Positions 38,590 to 49,245 of a stretch of 64,000 bases of DNA are shown here, in pieces (within the stretch, counting starts at the first letter, position 1; each line of letters begins with the position of its first letter). The DNA lies in the NCBI RefSeq assembly GCF_001941845.1, contig NZ_CP018870.1, positions 4,284,001 to 4,348,000 on the forward strand. Reading direction: 5' to 3'. The stretch is from Streptomyces sp. TN58 (lineage in GTDB: Bacteria; Actinomycetota; Actinomycetes; Streptomycetales; Streptomycetaceae). Both the position numbers and the translations under genes were made by a program. The notes beneath the pieces were generated by a model. That model did not search any database, was not told the origin of the DNA, and saw only the letters and a program-made list of their open reading frames with translations.

Positions 38590-40010
38590 ACCTCTACGAC
38601 TCGCTGCCCGACGCCGCGCCGACGGTCTTCGGCGCCGAGGCCGTCGCCGAGCTCTCGTACGACGTCCTCACGGTGGACGTGCCCGTCGGCAGCTGGATCC
38701 CCTCCCTGGAGATCGCCCGGGACAAGCTGGGCTGCACGTACTTCGACTGGCTGAGCGCGGTGGACGAGCCCGGCACCGGCTTCCGGGTGTGCGCGCACGT
38801 CGCCTCGCTGGAGAACGGCCGTGTGCGCCGCCTGCTGCTGCGCACGACCGTTCCGCACGGCGCCCCCTCCCTGCCGTCGGCGGTCGCCGTCTACGCGGGG
38901 GCGGAATGGCACGAGCGCGAGACGTTCGAGATGTTCGGGATCACCTTCACCGACCACCCGAACCTGGTGCACCTCCTGCTCCCGGAGAACTTCGAGGGCC
39001 ACCCGCTGCGCAAGGACTTCGTGCTGGCCGCGCGCGTCGCGAAGGCCTGGCCGGGAGCGAAGGAGCCGGGCGAGGCCCACGACCCGGACGCCCCGAAGCG
39101 CCGTCAGATGCTCCCGCCGGGCGTACCGGACCCCAACGACTGGGGTCCGCTGAAGGGCCAGCTCCCGCCGGCCCCGGCCCGCCCGGCCCGTACCCCGCGC
39201 GCCGCGGGAGCGGCGGGCGCCGCCGCCCGTACCCCGCGCGAGGGCGCCCCCGTCCGCCGGACCCGCTCGGTCGCCGAGGGCTCGGCGACCCAGGCCGGCG
39301 AAGCCGCCGTCCCGGAGGCCCCGGCCCGCCCGCCGCGCCGTACCCGCTCGGTGGCCGACGGCTCCGCGAGCCAGGCCGCCGCCGGGGGCACGCAGACCCC
39401 GGGCGCCGGCGGCCAGGCAGACGCTCCGGCCCGCCCGGCCCGTCGTACCCGGTCCGCCGCGGACGGCTCCGCGAGCCAGGCGCCGGACGCCGCTGCCGCG
39501 AACGATGCCGTGAACGATGCCGCGCCGGGCACGGAGGCCCCGGGCACGGAGGCACCGGGCGCGCAGGCCCCGGACGGCCCGGTTCCGGACGCCCCGGCCC
39601 GCGCGCCGCGCCGTACCCGCTCGGCGGCGGACGGCTCCGCGAGCCAGGCCGCCGAGGCCGCCCCTGGTACGGACGCGGCAGGGCCGGACACCGGCGCTCC
39701 GGCAGCGGAGCCCGCCGCACGCGCCCCACGCCGAGCGGCCCCCCGCAGCTCCGACGCTCCCTGGCACGACCCGAAGCCCGCCTTCGACGAGCCGGCCCCC
39801 GGACCGGCCCCGAAGGCGGCCCCGGAAGCCGGGCCCGCGCCGGAGCCCGAGGCCGGGCCCGCGCCGGAGCCCGAGGCCGGGCCCGCGCCCGAAACCGAGG
39901 CCGGGCCCGCGCCCGAAACCGAGGCCGGGCCCGCGCCCGGGCGGCGTCCGACCGAGCCGGAGACCGAAACCCGGACCGACCCCACCACCGACAAGGGAGG
40001 CGACGCGTGA
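38586..40010 (+). CDS. nuoC2: second complex I, subunit C with long repetitive C-terminal extension
   Basis: 474 residues, about twice the normal size. Residues 1-165 are the 30-kDa domain ([32 protein letters not shown]). From about 190 on the protein is Ala/Pro/Arg-rich and predicted disordered. A unit RRTRS(V/A)A(E/D)GSA(T/S)QA recurs at residues 224, 251, 286 and 342, and an 8-residue AGPAPE(P/T)E repeat runs through 415-449. No frameshift or hidden NuoD domain is seen. The overlap GTGA couples it to nuoH2. Confidence 0.9.
   Translation: MNLYDSLPDAAPTVFGAEAVAELSYDVLTVDVPVGSWIPSLEIARDKLGCTYFDWLSAVDEPGTGFRVCAHVASLENGRVRRLLLRTTVPHGAPSLPSAVAVYAGAEWHERETFEMFGITFTDHPNLVHLLLPENFEGHPLRKDFVLAARVAKAWPGAKEPGEAHDPDAPKRRQMLPPGVPDPNDWGPLKGQLPPAPARPARTPRAAGAAGAAARTPREGAPVRRTRSVAEGSATQAGEAAVPEAPARPPRRTRSVADGSASQAAAGGTQTPGAGGQADAPARPARRTRSAADGSASQAPDAAAANDAVNDAAPGTEAPGTEAPGAQAPDGPVPDAPARAPRRTRSAADGSASQAAEAAPGTDAAGPDTGAPAAEPAARAPRRAAPRSSDAPWHDPKPAFDEPAPGPAPKAAPEAGPAPEPEAGPAPEPEAGPAPETEAGPAPETEAGPAPGRRPTEPETETRTDPTTDKGGDA
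39255..39660 (+). repeat. four ~48-bp coding repeats in nuoC2
   Basis: Units beginning at 39255, 39336, 39441 and 39609 encode R-R-T-R-S-(V/A)-A-(E/D)-G-S-A-(T/S)-Q-A; units 2-4 share nearly identical DNA (CGCCGTACCCGCTCGG, CGACGGCTCCGCGAGCCAGG). Confidence 0.85.
39828..39932 (+). repeat. 24-bp tandem coding repeat in nuoC2
   Basis: About four and a half units of GAGGCCGGGCCCGCGCC plus GGAGCCC or CGAAACC, encoding [16 protein letters not shown]. The near-perfect DNA identity suggests replication slippage and length polymorphism. Confidence 0.85.
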
Positions 40011-40975
40011 ACGACGTCCTGGACGTCGCCCTGCGGCTGATCGTCGTCTTCGCCGTCTTCCTCGTGCTCCCGCTCGTCGTCGGGCAGACCGAGCACAAGG
40101 TGATGGCCCACATGCAGGGCCGCCTCGGCCCCATGTACGCCGGCGGCTTCCACGGCTGGGCCCAGCTCGTCGCCGACGGCGTCAAGTTCGCGCAGAAGGA
40201 AGACGTCGTCCCGGCGGGCGCCGACCGCCGGATCTTCCAGCTGGCCCCCGCCGTCGCCCTGCTGCCGTACCTCCTCGTCCTCCTCGCCATCCCGATCGGC
40301 CCCGGCGAGGGCGCGGTCGGCCAGGCCATCGACGCCGGCGTGTTCTTCGTGCTCGCCGTCATGGGCGTCGGAGTCCTCGGCTCCCTCATGGCCGGCTGGG
40401 CCTCCGCGAACAAGTTCTCCCTGCTCGGAGGCCTGCGCACCGCCGCGCAGCTGCTCGCCTACGAGCTCCCCATGCTGCTCGCGGCCGCGTCCGTGGCGAT
40501 GGCCGCGGGGACGGTCTCCCTCAACGGCATCGTCGAGGGCTTCGAGTGGTGGTGGCTGCCCTGGCAGATCACCGGCGCGCTCGTCTTCTTCACCGCCGGC
40601 CTCGCCGAACTGCAGCGGCCCCCCTTCGACATGCCCGTCGCCGACTCGGAGATCATCTTCGGCGCGTACACCGAGTACACCGGCCTGCGCTTCGCGCTGT
40701 TCCTGCTCGCCGAGTACGCCGGCATCGTCGTCCTCTGCTTCCTCACCACCGTCCTCTTCCTCGGCGGCTGGCACGGCCCCTTCGGCGCCGACGGCCTCGG
40801 CTGGGTCTGGACCCTGCTCAAGACCGCGGTCCTCGCCTTCGTCGTGATCTGGCTCCGCGTGAGCTACCCGCGCCTGCGCGAGGACCAGCTCCAGAAGCTC
40901 GCCTGGACGACACTCATCCCGCTCGCGCTCGCCCAGATCGCGCTCACCGGCATCGTGAAGGTGGCGATCCAGTAA
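40007..40975 (+). CDS. nuoH2: second complex I, subunit H
   Basis: 322 residues, eight helices, with [51 protein letters not shown] and [12 protein letters not shown]. The acidic quinone-channel residues of the loop are kept. It lacks the long C-terminal extension of NuoH in the first operon. Directly follows nuoC2; in standard operons D, E, F and G lie between these genes. Confidence 0.93.
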   Translation: MNDVLDVALRLIVVFAVFLVLPLVVGQTEHKVMAHMQGRLGPMYAGGFHGWAQLVADGVKFAQKEDVVPAGADRRIFQLAPAVALLPYLLVLLAIPIGPGEGAVGQAIDAGVFFVLAVMGVGVLGSLMAGWASANKFSLLGGLRTAAQLLAYELPMLLAAASVAMAAGTVSLNGIVEGFEWWWLPWQITGALVFFTAGLAELQRPPFDMPVADSEIIFGAYTEYTGLRFALFLLAEYAGIVVLCFLTTVLFLGGWHGPFGADGLGWVWTLLKTAVLAFVVIWLRVSYPRLREDQLQKLAWTTLIPLALAQIALTGIVKVAIQ

Positions 40976-41586
40976 TGCCCATCCCCGGATCCGGTCTCGC
41001 CAAGGGCCTGGCCGTCACGCTGCGCACGATGACGAAGCGCTCGCACACCGCCCAGTACCCCGAGGTCCAGCCCGAACTCCCGCCCCGCTCCCGCGGAGTC
41101 ATCGGCCTGTTCGAGGAGAACTGCACGGTCTGCATGCTGTGCGCCCGTGAATGCCCCGACTGGTGCATCTACATCGACTCCCACAAGGAGACGGTCCCCG
41201 CCTCCACCCCCGGCGGCCGCGAGCGCAGCCGCAACGTGCTCGACCGCTTCGCCATCGACTTCTCCCTCTGCATGTACTGCGGCATCTGCATCGAGGTGTG
41301 CCCCTTCGACGCCCTCTTCTGGTCGCCGGAGTTCGAGTACGCGGAGACCGACATCCACGAGCTGACCCACGAGCGCGACAAACTCCGCGAGTGGATGTGG
41401 ACCGTCCCGGCCCCGCCCGCCCTGGACCCGGCCGCCGAGGAGCCCAAGGAGGTCGCCGCCGCCCGCAAGGCCGCGGAGAAGGCCGAGGCAGCGGCTGTGG
41501 CGGCAGCCGCCGCAGCCGCCGCCGAGACCGCGCAGGCCGCCGACGACGAACCGCCGACCACCCCGACCGCGGAGGGAGACGCGTGA
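40975..41586 (+). CDS. nuoI2: second complex I, subunit I
   Basis: 203 residues. Two [4Fe-4S] motifs, [12 protein letters not shown] (followed by DWC, a ninth cysteine) and [12 protein letters not shown], so the two-cluster ferredoxin relay is intact. Without NuoG/F/E these clusters would be the electron entry point. The last ~60 residues are an Ala/Glu/Lys-rich helix or disordered tail ([20 protein letters not shown]), absent from NuoI of the first operon. Confidence 0.93.
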   Translation: MPIPGSGLAKGLAVTLRTMTKRSHTAQYPEVQPELPPRSRGVIGLFEENCTVCMLCARECPDWCIYIDSHKETVPASTPGGRERSRNVLDRFAIDFSLCMYCGICIEVCPFDALFWSPEFEYAETDIHELTHERDKLREWMWTVPAPPALDPAAEEPKEVAAARKAAEKAEAAAVAAAAAAAAETAQAADDEPPTTPTAEGDA

Positions 41587-42200
41587 CCCCCGCCGCCACC
41601 CTGGCCGCAGCCGCCACCGCCGGGCCCGGGTTCCTGTCCCCGACCGGCGTCGAGATCGCCTTCCTCCTCGTGGGCCTCGCCACCTTCGGCGCGGCCCTCG
41701 TCACGGTCACCACCAGGCAGCTGGTGCACGCCGCCCTCTGGCTGGTCGTCGCACTCGGCGGCATCGCCGTCGAGTACCTGCTGCTGACCGCAGAGTTCAT
41801 CGCCTGGGTGCAGGTCCTGATCTACCTCGGTTCCGTGATCGTCCTCCTCCTCTTCGGGCTCATGCTCACCAAGGCTCCCATCGGCCGCTCACCCGACGCG
41901 GACTCCGGCAACCGCCCGGTCGCGCTCGGCGTCGCCGTCGTCGCGGCCGCGGCCCTCGTCTGGGTGGTCGTCGACGCCTTCCGTACCACGTGGATCGACC
42001 TCGACGGACCCGTCCAGGGCTCCACCAAGGTCTCCGGCGAGATGCTCTTCCAGCACTGGGTGCTGCCCTTCGAGGCGCTCTCCGTCCTCCTCCTCGCCGC
42101 CCTGATCGGCGCCATCGTGCTGTCCCGCCGCAACGACCCCGCCGATCCCGCCGCCAGTGACACCGGTGGCGCCGCCGCCAGAGACAAGGGGCAGCGCTGA
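41583..42200 (+). CDS. nuoJ2: second complex I, subunit J
   Basis: 205 residues, five helices; conserved [20 protein letters not shown] segment with the flexible TM3 region of NuoJ. Shorter than NuoJ of the first operon. GTG start overlapping the nuoI2 stop; last base of stop shared with nuoK2 ATG. Confidence 0.92.
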   Translation: MTPAATLAAAATAGPGFLSPTGVEIAFLLVGLATFGAALVTVTTRQLVHAALWLVVALGGIAVEYLLLTAEFIAWVQVLIYLGSVIVLLLFGLMLTKAPIGRSPDADSGNRPVALGVAVVAAAALVWVVVDAFRTTWIDLDGPVQGSTKVSGEMLFQHWVLPFEALSVLLLAALIGAIVLSRRNDPADPAASDTGGAAARDKGQR

Positions 42201-42571
42201 TGCACCTCGCCTACCCCGCCGTGCTCGCGGCGCTCCTCTTCTGCACCGGCCTGTACGGAGTACTCGCCCGCCGCAACGCCATCCTGGTCCTGATGTCCGT
42301 CGAGCTGATGCTCAACGCCGTCAACCTCAACCTGGTGGCCTTCGACGTGTGGCTGCGCGACACCCTGCACGCCGGCCAGGCCCTCACCCTCTTCACCATC
42401 GCCATCGCCGCCGCCGAGATCGGCATCGGCCTCGCGATCGTGCTGATGGTGTACCGCAACCGGGGCACCTCGGACGTCGACCGCCTGCGCGACACCGCCG
42501 AGGGCCACGAGCCCCACCCGAACGACGCCGGAGACAGCACCGGCACCGCCCGGCCGGAGGTCGCCGCGTGA
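42200..42571 (+). CDS. nuoK2: second complex I, subunit K
   Basis: 123 residues, three helices. The two proton-channel glutamates are present in [14 protein letters not shown] and [16 protein letters not shown] ~25-residue hydrophilic tail ([11 protein letters not shown]) extends beyond the usual end. Confidence 0.93.
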   Translation: MHLAYPAVLAALLFCTGLYGVLARRNAILVLMSVELMLNAVNLNLVAFDVWLRDTLHAGQALTLFTIAIAAAEIGIGLAIVLMVYRNRGTSDVDRLRDTAEGHEPHPNDAGDSTGTARPEVAA

Positions 42572-44628
42572 GCACCACGACCCTCGCCGTCCTCGTCCCG
42601 CTACTCCCCTTCCTGGGCGCGGTCGCGGGCCTGCTGCTCGGCCGCACCGCCCCCGGATTCGTCCGCCCCCTCGCGATCCTGCCGACGCTCGCCGCCGCCG
42701 TCCTGGCCGTGACCGTCGCCGTCCGCCAGGGCGGCGGACAGCCCATCAGCACCGCGACCGAGCTGACCCCGACCGGCTCCGTACCGATCGACCTCTCGCT
42801 CTACATCGACGGCTTCGCCGCACTGGTCGCCGTCCTGGTCGGGGTCGTCGCCACCTGCGTACAGCTGTACTCCACGGCATACCTCCGTGAGGACCCGCGC
42901 TACCCGTCCTACGCCGCCCTCGTCTCGCTGTTCACCTCCGCCATGCTGCTCGTCGTCTACTCCGGCGACCTGATGGTGCTGCTCGTCGGCTGGGAAGTCA
43001 TGGGCATCTGCTCCTACTTCCTCGTCGGCCACTACTGGGAGACCCGAGCAGCCCGCTCCGCCTCCCTGAAGGCCTTCCTCGTCACCAAGCTCGGCGACGT
43101 CCCCTTCCTGATCGGCCTGTTCGCGCTCGCCACCGACGCCGGCTCCTTCCGGATCACGAAGATCCTCGGGACCGTCGCCGCCGGCGGCCTCGACCACCCG
43201 ACGCTGATCGCGCTCCTCCTCCTCGCAGGCGTCGCCGGGAAGTCCGCGCAGTTCCCGCTGCACACCTGGCTCCCCGACGCCATGGCCGGCCCCACCCCCG
43301 TCTCCGCGCTGATCCACGCCGCGACGATGGTCGCCGCCGGCGTCTACTTCATCGCCCGCCTCCTGCCCGTCTTCGCGGCCTCCGCCGCCGCACTCGTCGT
43401 CATGGCCGTCATGGCCGCGCTCACGATGGTCGGCTCCGCCCTCGCCGCCCTCGCCCAGGACGACATCAAGCGGGTCCTCGCCTACTCCACCATCGGCCAG
43501 CTCGCCTACATGACCGGTGCCCTGGCCGTCGGCGACCGCGGCGCCGCCGTCTTCCACCTCCTGTCCCACGGCGCCTTCAAGGCGCTCCTCTTCCTCGGCG
43601 CCGGCGTGATCATCCACGCCGCCGGTACGAACTCCCTGGCCGCCATGTCCCGGATGGACGGCCTGGCCAAGCGCATCCCCGACGCCTTCTGGACGATGAC
43701 GCTCGCGCTGCTCGCGCTCGCCGCCATCCCGCCCTTCGCCGGCTTCTTCTCCAAGGAAGCCGTCCTCGTCGCCGCCGAGCAGACCGCCACCGGCCACTCC
43801 GACCTCGCCCCCGAAGCCGCCGGCTGGCTGGTCCTGGTCGCCGGCGTGCTCACCGCCCTCCTCACCGCCGCCTACGCCGCCCGGCTGTGGCTTATGGCCT
43901 TCCGCGGCCGGGGCGCCGCCGCCCCCGACCACGGCAGGGAGCCCCTCGCCATGACGGGCGTGCTGTGGCTGCTGGCCGTCCCGACGGTCGCCTTCGGCCT
44001 CGCGGCGGGCCCGATCGCCGACTGGTTCGACGGCGGGGCGCTCACCCCGACCGTGGCCACCTCGGTCCTCGGCACGGGCGCCGCCGTCATCGGCGCGATG
44101 CTCACCTACGCCCTCTGGCAGCGCGCCGGCGCGAAGGCCGCCGCAGCACCCGCCGGCCAGGCACCCGTAGGCCGAGCCGCCGGTGAGCCGGCCGCCGAGC
44201 AGCCCGCCGCCGTCGCCGCCACGGTGTCCGCGGCCACCGCCGCCGCCGAGTCCGCGGCCGAGACGCCCGAGGTCGCCGAGGTCACCCACGAGCACCCCGC
44301 CGTTCCCGCGGGCCCCGCCGCCGACCCCGGCCGGGCACTCCTGGGCCCCCTGCACCGCCACGCCGCCGACGGCTTCCACCTCGACGCCGTCTACGACCGG
44401 CTCTTCGTCCGCCCCGTCCGCGGCGCCGCAAGCCTCGTCCGCTTCCTCGACCGCGAGGTCGTGGACACCTACGTCCGCGGCGCGGGCAGCGGCACCCGGC
44501 TGCTCGGCGGCCTCGTACGCCGCGCCCAGACCGGCAACGTGCAGAGCTACCTGAGCGCCCTGCTCGCCGGCGCCGTGGTCCTGGCGATCGCCACCGCCGT
44601 CCTCGCCAACGTCAACGCCGGATCGTGA
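42568..44628 (+). CDS. nuoL2: second complex I, subunit L
   Basis: 686 residues, 16 helices. Pump residues are conserved: Glu143 ([13 protein letters not shown]), Lys225 ([16 protein letters not shown]) and Lys338 ([13 protein letters not shown]). An Ala/Glu/Pro-rich insertion of about 70 residues (about 520-588) sits between the helix bundle and the region of the lateral helix; NuoL of the first operon has none. GTG start overlapping nuoK2. Confidence 0.93.
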   Translation: MSTTTLAVLVPLLPFLGAVAGLLLGRTAPGFVRPLAILPTLAAAVLAVTVAVRQGGGQPISTATELTPTGSVPIDLSLYIDGFAALVAVLVGVVATCVQLYSTAYLREDPRYPSYAALVSLFTSAMLLVVYSGDLMVLLVGWEVMGICSYFLVGHYWETRAARSASLKAFLVTKLGDVPFLIGLFALATDAGSFRITKILGTVAAGGLDHPTLIALLLLAGVAGKSAQFPLHTWLPDAMAGPTPVSALIHAATMVAAGVYFIARLLPVFAASAAALVVMAVMAALTMVGSALAALAQDDIKRVLAYSTIGQLAYMTGALAVGDRGAAVFHLLSHGAFKALLFLGAGVIIHAAGTNSLAAMSRMDGLAKRIPDAFWTMTLALLALAAIPPFAGFFSKEAVLVAAEQTATGHSDLAPEAAGWLVLVAGVLTALLTAAYAARLWLMAFRGRGAAAPDHGREPLAMTGVLWLLAVPTVAFGLAAGPIADWFDGGALTPTVATSVLGTGAAVIGAMLTYALWQRAGAKAAAAPAGQAPVGRAAGEPAAEQPAAVAATVSAATAAAESAAETPEVAEVTHEHPAVPAGPAADPGRALLGPLHRHAADGFHLDAVYDRLFVRPVRGAASLVRFLDREVVDTYVRGAGSGTRLLGGLVRRAQTGNVQSYLSALLAGAVVLAIATAVLANVNAGS

Positions 44629-46220
44629 GCCGTGAGTCAGCCGTGATTGATATCAGCCCGTCCGTGATGCAGTTCCTTCTGGCGTTCATGCTGGCCGCAC
44701 CACTCCTCGGCGCCGCCGCGGCCCTCCTGCCGGCCCCGCCCGGCCTCAAGGGCCGCAGCCCCGAGCAGGCCGTGCTCCGCCACGGCGTGACCGTGACCGG
44801 CGTGATCCTCGCCGCGGCGTCGGCCCTCACCCTGGGCTTCGACCACGACGCCCCGTCGCGCTTCCAGGCGACGACGGACATCAGCTGGATCCCCGCCCTG
44901 GACGTCCGGATCCACCTCGGTGTCGACGGCATCTCGCTCCCCCTCCTCCTGATGACCGCGCTGCTGTTCTTCCTCTGCGCGCTCTACAGCTACTTCAAGC
45001 TCCCCGCGGGCCCTTCCCCGAAGGCCTTCGTCGCGCTGCTCCTCGTCCTCGAATCCGGCACCCTCGCGACCTTCGCCGTCCTCGACCTGCTGCTCTTCTT
45101 CCTCGCCTTCGAGATGGTCCTCATCCCGATGTACTTCCTCATCGCCCGCTGGGGCGGTGCCCAGCGGCAGGCCGCCGCCTGGAAGTTCATCCTCTACACG
45201 CTCCTCGGCTCCGTCGTCATGCTGCTCGGCCTCCTCCTCATCGGTGTGACGGCGGACACATTCGACATGGTGGCACTCGCCTCTGACAACGGCCGCGAAC
45301 TGTCCCGCACCACGCAGCTCCTGGCCGTCCTCGCCATCGGCCTCGGCCTCGCCGTGAAGACCCCGATGTGGCCCCTGCACAGCTGGCTCCCGGACGCCCA
45401 CACCGCCGCCCCCACCGTCGGATCCGTGCTGCTGGCGGGCGTCCTGCTCAAGATGGGCACCTACGGGTTCGTCCGCATCCTGCTCCCCGCCACCCCCGAC
45501 GGCATGGCCGCCTTCGCCCCCTACCTGGGCGCCTTCGCCGTCGTCGGCATCGTCTACGGATCGCTCGCCTGCCTCGCCCTGGCCCGCAAGGGGAACAAGG
45601 GCGACCTCAAGCGCCTCATCGCCTACTCCTCCGTCGGCCACATGGGCTTCGTCCTCCTCGGCATCGCCTCCATGACCCCCACCGGGGTCAACGGCGCCCT
45701 CTTCGCGAACATCGCCCACGGCCTGATCACCGGCCTGCTCTTCTTCCTGGTCGGCGCCCTCAAGGACCGCTACGGCACCGCCGACCTCGACACCCTCGCC
45801 GGAGCCACCGGCGCCGCCCTCTACGGCCGCGCCCCCCGCCTCGGCGCGCTCCTCGCCTTCGCGGCCGTCGCCTCCCTCGGCCTGCCCGGCCTCGCCGGCT
45901 TCTGGGGCGAGATGCTGGCCCTCTTCGGCGCCTTCGACCCGGCCCAGGGCCTGCCCCGGGCCGCGTTCCTCACGTACACGGCCGTCGGCGCGTTCGGCAC
46001 CCTGCTCACCGCCGCCTACCTGCTGGTCGTCGTACGGCGCGTCTGCATGGGAGACCCGAAGGCCGGCCCCGAGCTCACGGTCGCGGACGTCCACCGCTAC
46101 GAGTACGCGGCCTGGACCCCGCTCGTCGCCCTCACCGTCCTCGCCGGCCTGTGGCCCGCGCTCCTCCTCGGCCTGACCGACCCGGCCGTCCAGCAGCTCC
46201 TCGCAGGAGGCAACTCATGA
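44625..46220 (+). CDS. nuoM2: second complex I, subunit M
   Basis: 531 residues, 14 helices, with LAFEMVLIPMYFLIARWGG, VKTPMWPLHSWLPDAHTAAPT and KRLIAYSSVGHMGFVLLG. Conserved Glu and Lys of the antiporter unit are present. The GTG overlapping the nuoL2 stop is chosen; further GTGs follow at 44634, 44643 and 44664, so the true start may be up to 13 codons later. Confidence 0.92.
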   Translation: MSRESAVIDISPSVMQFLLAFMLAAPLLGAAAALLPAPPGLKGRSPEQAVLRHGVTVTGVILAAASALTLGFDHDAPSRFQATTDISWIPALDVRIHLGVDGISLPLLLMTALLFFLCALYSYFKLPAGPSPKAFVALLLVLESGTLATFAVLDLLLFFLAFEMVLIPMYFLIARWGGAQRQAAAWKFILYTLLGSVVMLLGLLLIGVTADTFDMVALASDNGRELSRTTQLLAVLAIGLGLAVKTPMWPLHSWLPDAHTAAPTVGSVLLAGVLLKMGTYGFVRILLPATPDGMAAFAPYLGAFAVVGIVYGSLACLALARKGNKGDLKRLIAYSSVGHMGFVLLGIASMTPTGVNGALFANIAHGLITGLLFFLVGALKDRYGTADLDTLAGATGAALYGRAPRLGALLAFAAVASLGLPGLAGFWGEMLALFGAFDPAQGLPRAAFLTYTAVGAFGTLLTAAYLLVVVRRVCMGDPKAGPELTVADVHRYEYAAWTPLVALTVLAGLWPALLLGLTDPAVQQLLAGGNS

Positions 46221-47761
46221 CGGCCCTGACGGTCCTCGCGGCCGAGACCCCCAGCCTGGTCCAGTCCGTCGACTGGCTCGCCATCGCCCCCGTGGTGATC
46301 ACCGCCGTCGTCGGCCTGGCCGTCCTCGTCGCCGACCTCTTCACCGCCGAACGCCACAAGACCGCCCTCGGCTGGATCTCCGTGGCAGGCCTGGCCGCCG
46401 CGACCGCGACCCTGTTCCCGCTGCGCGCCGGCGACCGCTCCACCTTCTGCCTCACCGCCGACCCGGAGGCCTGCAGCTACACCGCCGACCACTTCACGGT
46501 CGTCGTGCAGTTCCTGGTGCTGGCCGGCGCCCTGCTCACCGCCCTGCTGTCGGTCACCGCCGTACGCGACACCCGGATGCCCGCCGGCGAGTACTGGTTC
46601 CTGCTGCTCTCCTCCGCCGCGGGCGCCGCCCTGCTGCCCGCCTCCCGCGACCTGGCCACCCTGATCGTCGCGCTGGAGGTCGCGTCCCTGCCCGCCTTCG
46701 CCCTCGTGGGCATGCGGCGCGGCGACCGGCTCTCCTCCGAGGCCGCCCTGAAGTTCTTCCTGTCCTCCGTCACCGCCACCGCCGTGTCGCTGATGGGCGT
46801 CAGCTTCGTCTACGCCGTCACGGGGTCGCTGCACCTCACCCAGGTCGCCGACCGGCTCGAAGACGTCCCCGGGCAGTTCGACACCCTCGCCATGGCCGGC
46901 GTCGCGCTCACCCTGGTCGGCTTCGCCTTCAAGACCGCGGCCGTCCCCTTCCACTTCTGGGTCCCCGACACCTACGTCGGAGCCCCCCTGCCCATCGCCG
47001 GCTACCTCTCGGTGATCGGCAAGGCCGTGGGCTTCACCGGCCTCATCCTCGTCACCGTGATCGCCTTCCCGGCGTACGCGCAGGTCTGGGGCCCGGCCAT
47101 CGCCGTCCTCGCCGCACTCACCATGACCCTGGGCAACGCCGCCGCCGTACGCCAGTCCGCGGACCGCCCGAACAGTGCCGTACGGCTGCTCGCCTGGTCC
47201 TCGGTCGGCCAGGCCGGCTACCTGCTGGTCCCGATCGCCGCCGCCGCGTACTCCGAGCGCGACCAGATCGGCTCCACCCTCGCCTACGCCCTCATGTACG
47301 CCGCCGTGAACCTCGGCGCCTTCGCCGTGGCCGCCCTCGTCGCCCGTACGAAGCCGCTCAACCGGATCAGCGACTACCGAGGCCTGTACGCCGAGCGCCC
47401 GCCGGCCGCCCTCTCCCTGGCCTTCTTCCTGCTCTGCCTGGCCGGACTGCCGCCCGGCATCATCGGCCTCTTCGCCAAGGTCACCGTCTTCCAGTCGGCC
47501 GTCGACGCGGGCCTGGGCTGGCTGGCCGTGCTGATGGCGGTCAACGTCGTCATCGCCCTGTACTACTACCTGCGCTGGACGGCGCTGCTCTTCCGCGCAC
47601 CCGACGGCGCCGAGGCGCCGGAGGGCGCCGCACCGGCACGTACGAAGGCCCCCTGGCCGGTCGCGGCGGCCATCGTCGCCACCGCGGTCACCGCGGTCGT
47701 CCTCTCGGGCGCCCCGCAGATCGTCCTTCGCTTCGCCTCGGGGAGCCTCTTCACGCAGTAG
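46217..47761 (+). CDS. nuoN2: second complex I, subunit N
   Basis: 514 residues, 14 helices, with LEVASLPAFALVGMRRGD and FKTAAVPFHFWVPDTYVGAPLP. Together with L2 and M2 this gives a full set of three antiporter-like subunits, so the complex should pump ions. AGGAGG lies 5 nt before the ATG. Last gene of the operon. Confidence 0.92.
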   Translation: MTALTVLAAETPSLVQSVDWLAIAPVVITAVVGLAVLVADLFTAERHKTALGWISVAGLAAATATLFPLRAGDRSTFCLTADPEACSYTADHFTVVVQFLVLAGALLTALLSVTAVRDTRMPAGEYWFLLLSSAAGAALLPASRDLATLIVALEVASLPAFALVGMRRGDRLSSEAALKFFLSSVTATAVSLMGVSFVYAVTGSLHLTQVADRLEDVPGQFDTLAMAGVALTLVGFAFKTAAVPFHFWVPDTYVGAPLPIAGYLSVIGKAVGFTGLILVTVIAFPAYAQVWGPAIAVLAALTMTLGNAAAVRQSADRPNSAVRLLAWSSVGQAGYLLVPIAAAAYSERDQIGSTLAYALMYAAVNLGAFAVAALVARTKPLNRISDYRGLYAERPPAALSLAFFLLCLAGLPPGIIGLFAKVTVFQSAVDAGLGWLAVLMAVNVVIALYYYLRWTALLFRAPDGAEAPEGAAPARTKAPWPVAAAIVATAVTAVVLSGAPQIVLRFASGSLFTQ

Positions 47762-47798
47762 CCGGTCCCGGGCCGGCTGGCCCGTACGGAGCAACGCG

Positions 47799-47846
47799 CA
47801 CGGCGGCCCGCCGCCGCCCCCAGGGGGTGTCCGGCGGGCCCGCGTG
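47799..47846 (+). terminator. terminator of the second nuo operon
   Basis: Arms around 47799-47813 and 47832-47846 pair with about two mismatches; inner CCCCC-A-GGGGG extends the stem. 38 bp past the nuoN2 stop. Confidence 0.55.
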
Positions 47847-47899
47847 CCGGCACGCCCTGGGAACCAGACGCGCTCACCTCGCGTTGACCAGGAAGGGAG

Positions 47900-47912
47900 G
47901 GTCCACTGGACC
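47900..47912 (+). promoter_or_regulatory. palindrome upstream of htpX
   Basis: GGTCCA-C-TGGACC, perfect 6-bp arms, 56 bp before the htpX-like start codon. TTGACC (47884-47889) just upstream could be a -35. Operator-like only. Confidence 0.35.
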
Positions 47913-47967
47913 GTAGACCCTCAAATCCATGACGGGCTCCCCTGCCGCACCACTTGGAGGGCGTACC

Positions 47968-48831
47968 GTGCACCGCCGGCACAACGGGCTCAAGACCGCC
48001 GTACTCCTCGGCGGGCTGTCCGCACTCATCATCGTCATCGGCAGCTTCTTCGGCCGGACCGGCCTGATAGTCGCCGTCCTCGTCGCACTCGGGACGAACG
48101 CCTACGCGTACTGGAACAGCGACAAACTCGCTCTACGCGCGATGCGTGCCCGTCCCGTCAGCGAATTCGAGGCGCCCCAGCTCTACCGCATGGTGCGTGA
48201 GCTCTCCACGTCCGCGCGCCAGCCCATGCCACGCCTCTACATCTCGCCCACCGAGGCCCCGAACGCCTTCGCCACCGGCCGCAACCCGCGCAACGCCGCC
48301 GTCTGCTGCACCGAGGGCATCCTGCGCATCCTCGACGAGCGCGAGCTGCGCGGGGTCATCGGCCACGAGCTCAGCCACGTCTACAACCGCGACATCCTCA
48401 TCTCGTCGGTGGCCGGAGCACTCGCCTCGGTGATCATGTTCCTGGTGAACTTCGCCTGGCTCATCCCCGTCGGCCGCTCCAACGACGACGAGGGCCCCGG
48501 CCTGCTCGGCATGCTGCTGATCATGATCCTGGGGCCGCTGGCCGCGTCGGTGATCCAGCTGGCCATCAGCCGCTCGCGCGAGTACGAGGCCGACGCCTCC
48601 GGCGCCCAGCTCACCGGGGACCCGCTGGCCCTCGCCAGCGCCCTGCGCAAGCTCGACGCGGGCACCAAACAGCTCCCGCTGCCGCCCGAACCACGACTGG
48701 AGACGGCGAGTCATATGATGATCGCCAACCCCTTCCGCCCCGGTCAGGGGCTGACCAGGATGTTCTCGACCCATCCCCCGATGGCCGAGCGCATCGCCCG
48801 GCTCGAACAGATGGCAGGCCGCCGCCAATGA
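47968..48831 (+). CDS. htpX: HtpX-like M48 membrane zinc metalloprotease
   Basis: 287 residues. Two N-terminal helices (about 10-48), zinc site His133-Glu134-x-x-His137 ([12 protein letters not shown]), two more helices, then the third ligand Glu in [13 protein letters not shown] and [12 protein letters not shown] at the end. HtpX degrades misfolded membrane proteins on the cytoplasmic face. GTG start with GGAGG 7 nt upstream chosen over an ATG 13 codons earlier. ATGA overlap with the next gene. Confidence 0.9.
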   Translation: MHRRHNGLKTAVLLGGLSALIIVIGSFFGRTGLIVAVLVALGTNAYAYWNSDKLALRAMRARPVSEFEAPQLYRMVRELSTSARQPMPRLYISPTEAPNAFATGRNPRNAAVCCTEGILRILDERELRGVIGHELSHVYNRDILISSVAGALASVIMFLVNFAWLIPVGRSNDDEGPGLLGMLLIMILGPLAASVIQLAISRSREYEADASGAQLTGDPLALASALRKLDAGTKQLPLPPEPRLETASHMMIANPFRPGQGLTRMFSTHPPMAERIARLEQMAGRRQ

Positions 48832-49220
48832 AGACAATCCTGAACGTCATCTGGCTCATCCTCAGCGGCATCTGGCTGTTCCTGGGATACCTGCTCGCGG
48901 GTGTGCTCCTCTGCATCACCATCATCGGCATCCCGTTCGGCATCGCCGCCTTCCGCATCGCCGTGTACGCCCTCTGGCCCTTCGGCTACACCACGGTCGA
49001 GCGCCACGACGCGGGCGCCCCCTCCTGCATAGGCAACGTCCTGTGGCTGGTGCTGGCGGGCTGGTGGCTGGCCCTCGGCCACATCGTCACGGGCATCGCC
49101 CTCTGCGTCACGATCATCGGCATCCCGTTCGGCATCGCCAACTTCAAGATGGTCCCCCTCTCCCTGCTGCCGCTGGGCCGCGAAATCGTCCCCACGGACG
49201 CCCCGTTCGCCACCCGCTGA
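48828..49220 (+). CDS. YccF family membrane protein
   Basis: 130 residues with two copies of a hydrophobic unit: [20 protein letters not shown]...[17 protein letters not shown] and [20 protein letters not shown]...[16 protein letters not shown]. The IIGIPFGIA repeat is the YccF signature. Four helices predicted; molecular function unknown. Translationally coupled to the HtpX-like gene, which suggests a membrane quality-control context. Confidence 0.9.
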   Translation: MKTILNVIWLILSGIWLFLGYLLAGVLLCITIIGIPFGIAAFRIAVYALWPFGYTTVERHDAGAPSCIGNVLWLVLAGWWLALGHIVTGIALCVTIIGIPFGIANFKMVPLSLLPLGREIVPTDAPFATR

Positions 49221-49245
49221 CGACACCCGACACCCACACACCGAC

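Noticed and set aside
39828..39932. CRISPR array from the regular 24-bp repeats
   Set aside because: Repeats are directly abutting without unique spacers, and they are in frame in nuoC2.
39180..40006. Hidden or decayed nuoD2 between nuoC2 and nuoH2
   Set aside because: The sequence is an uninterrupted low-complexity extension of nuoC2. None of the NuoD motifs ([14 protein letters not shown]) occurs in any frame there.
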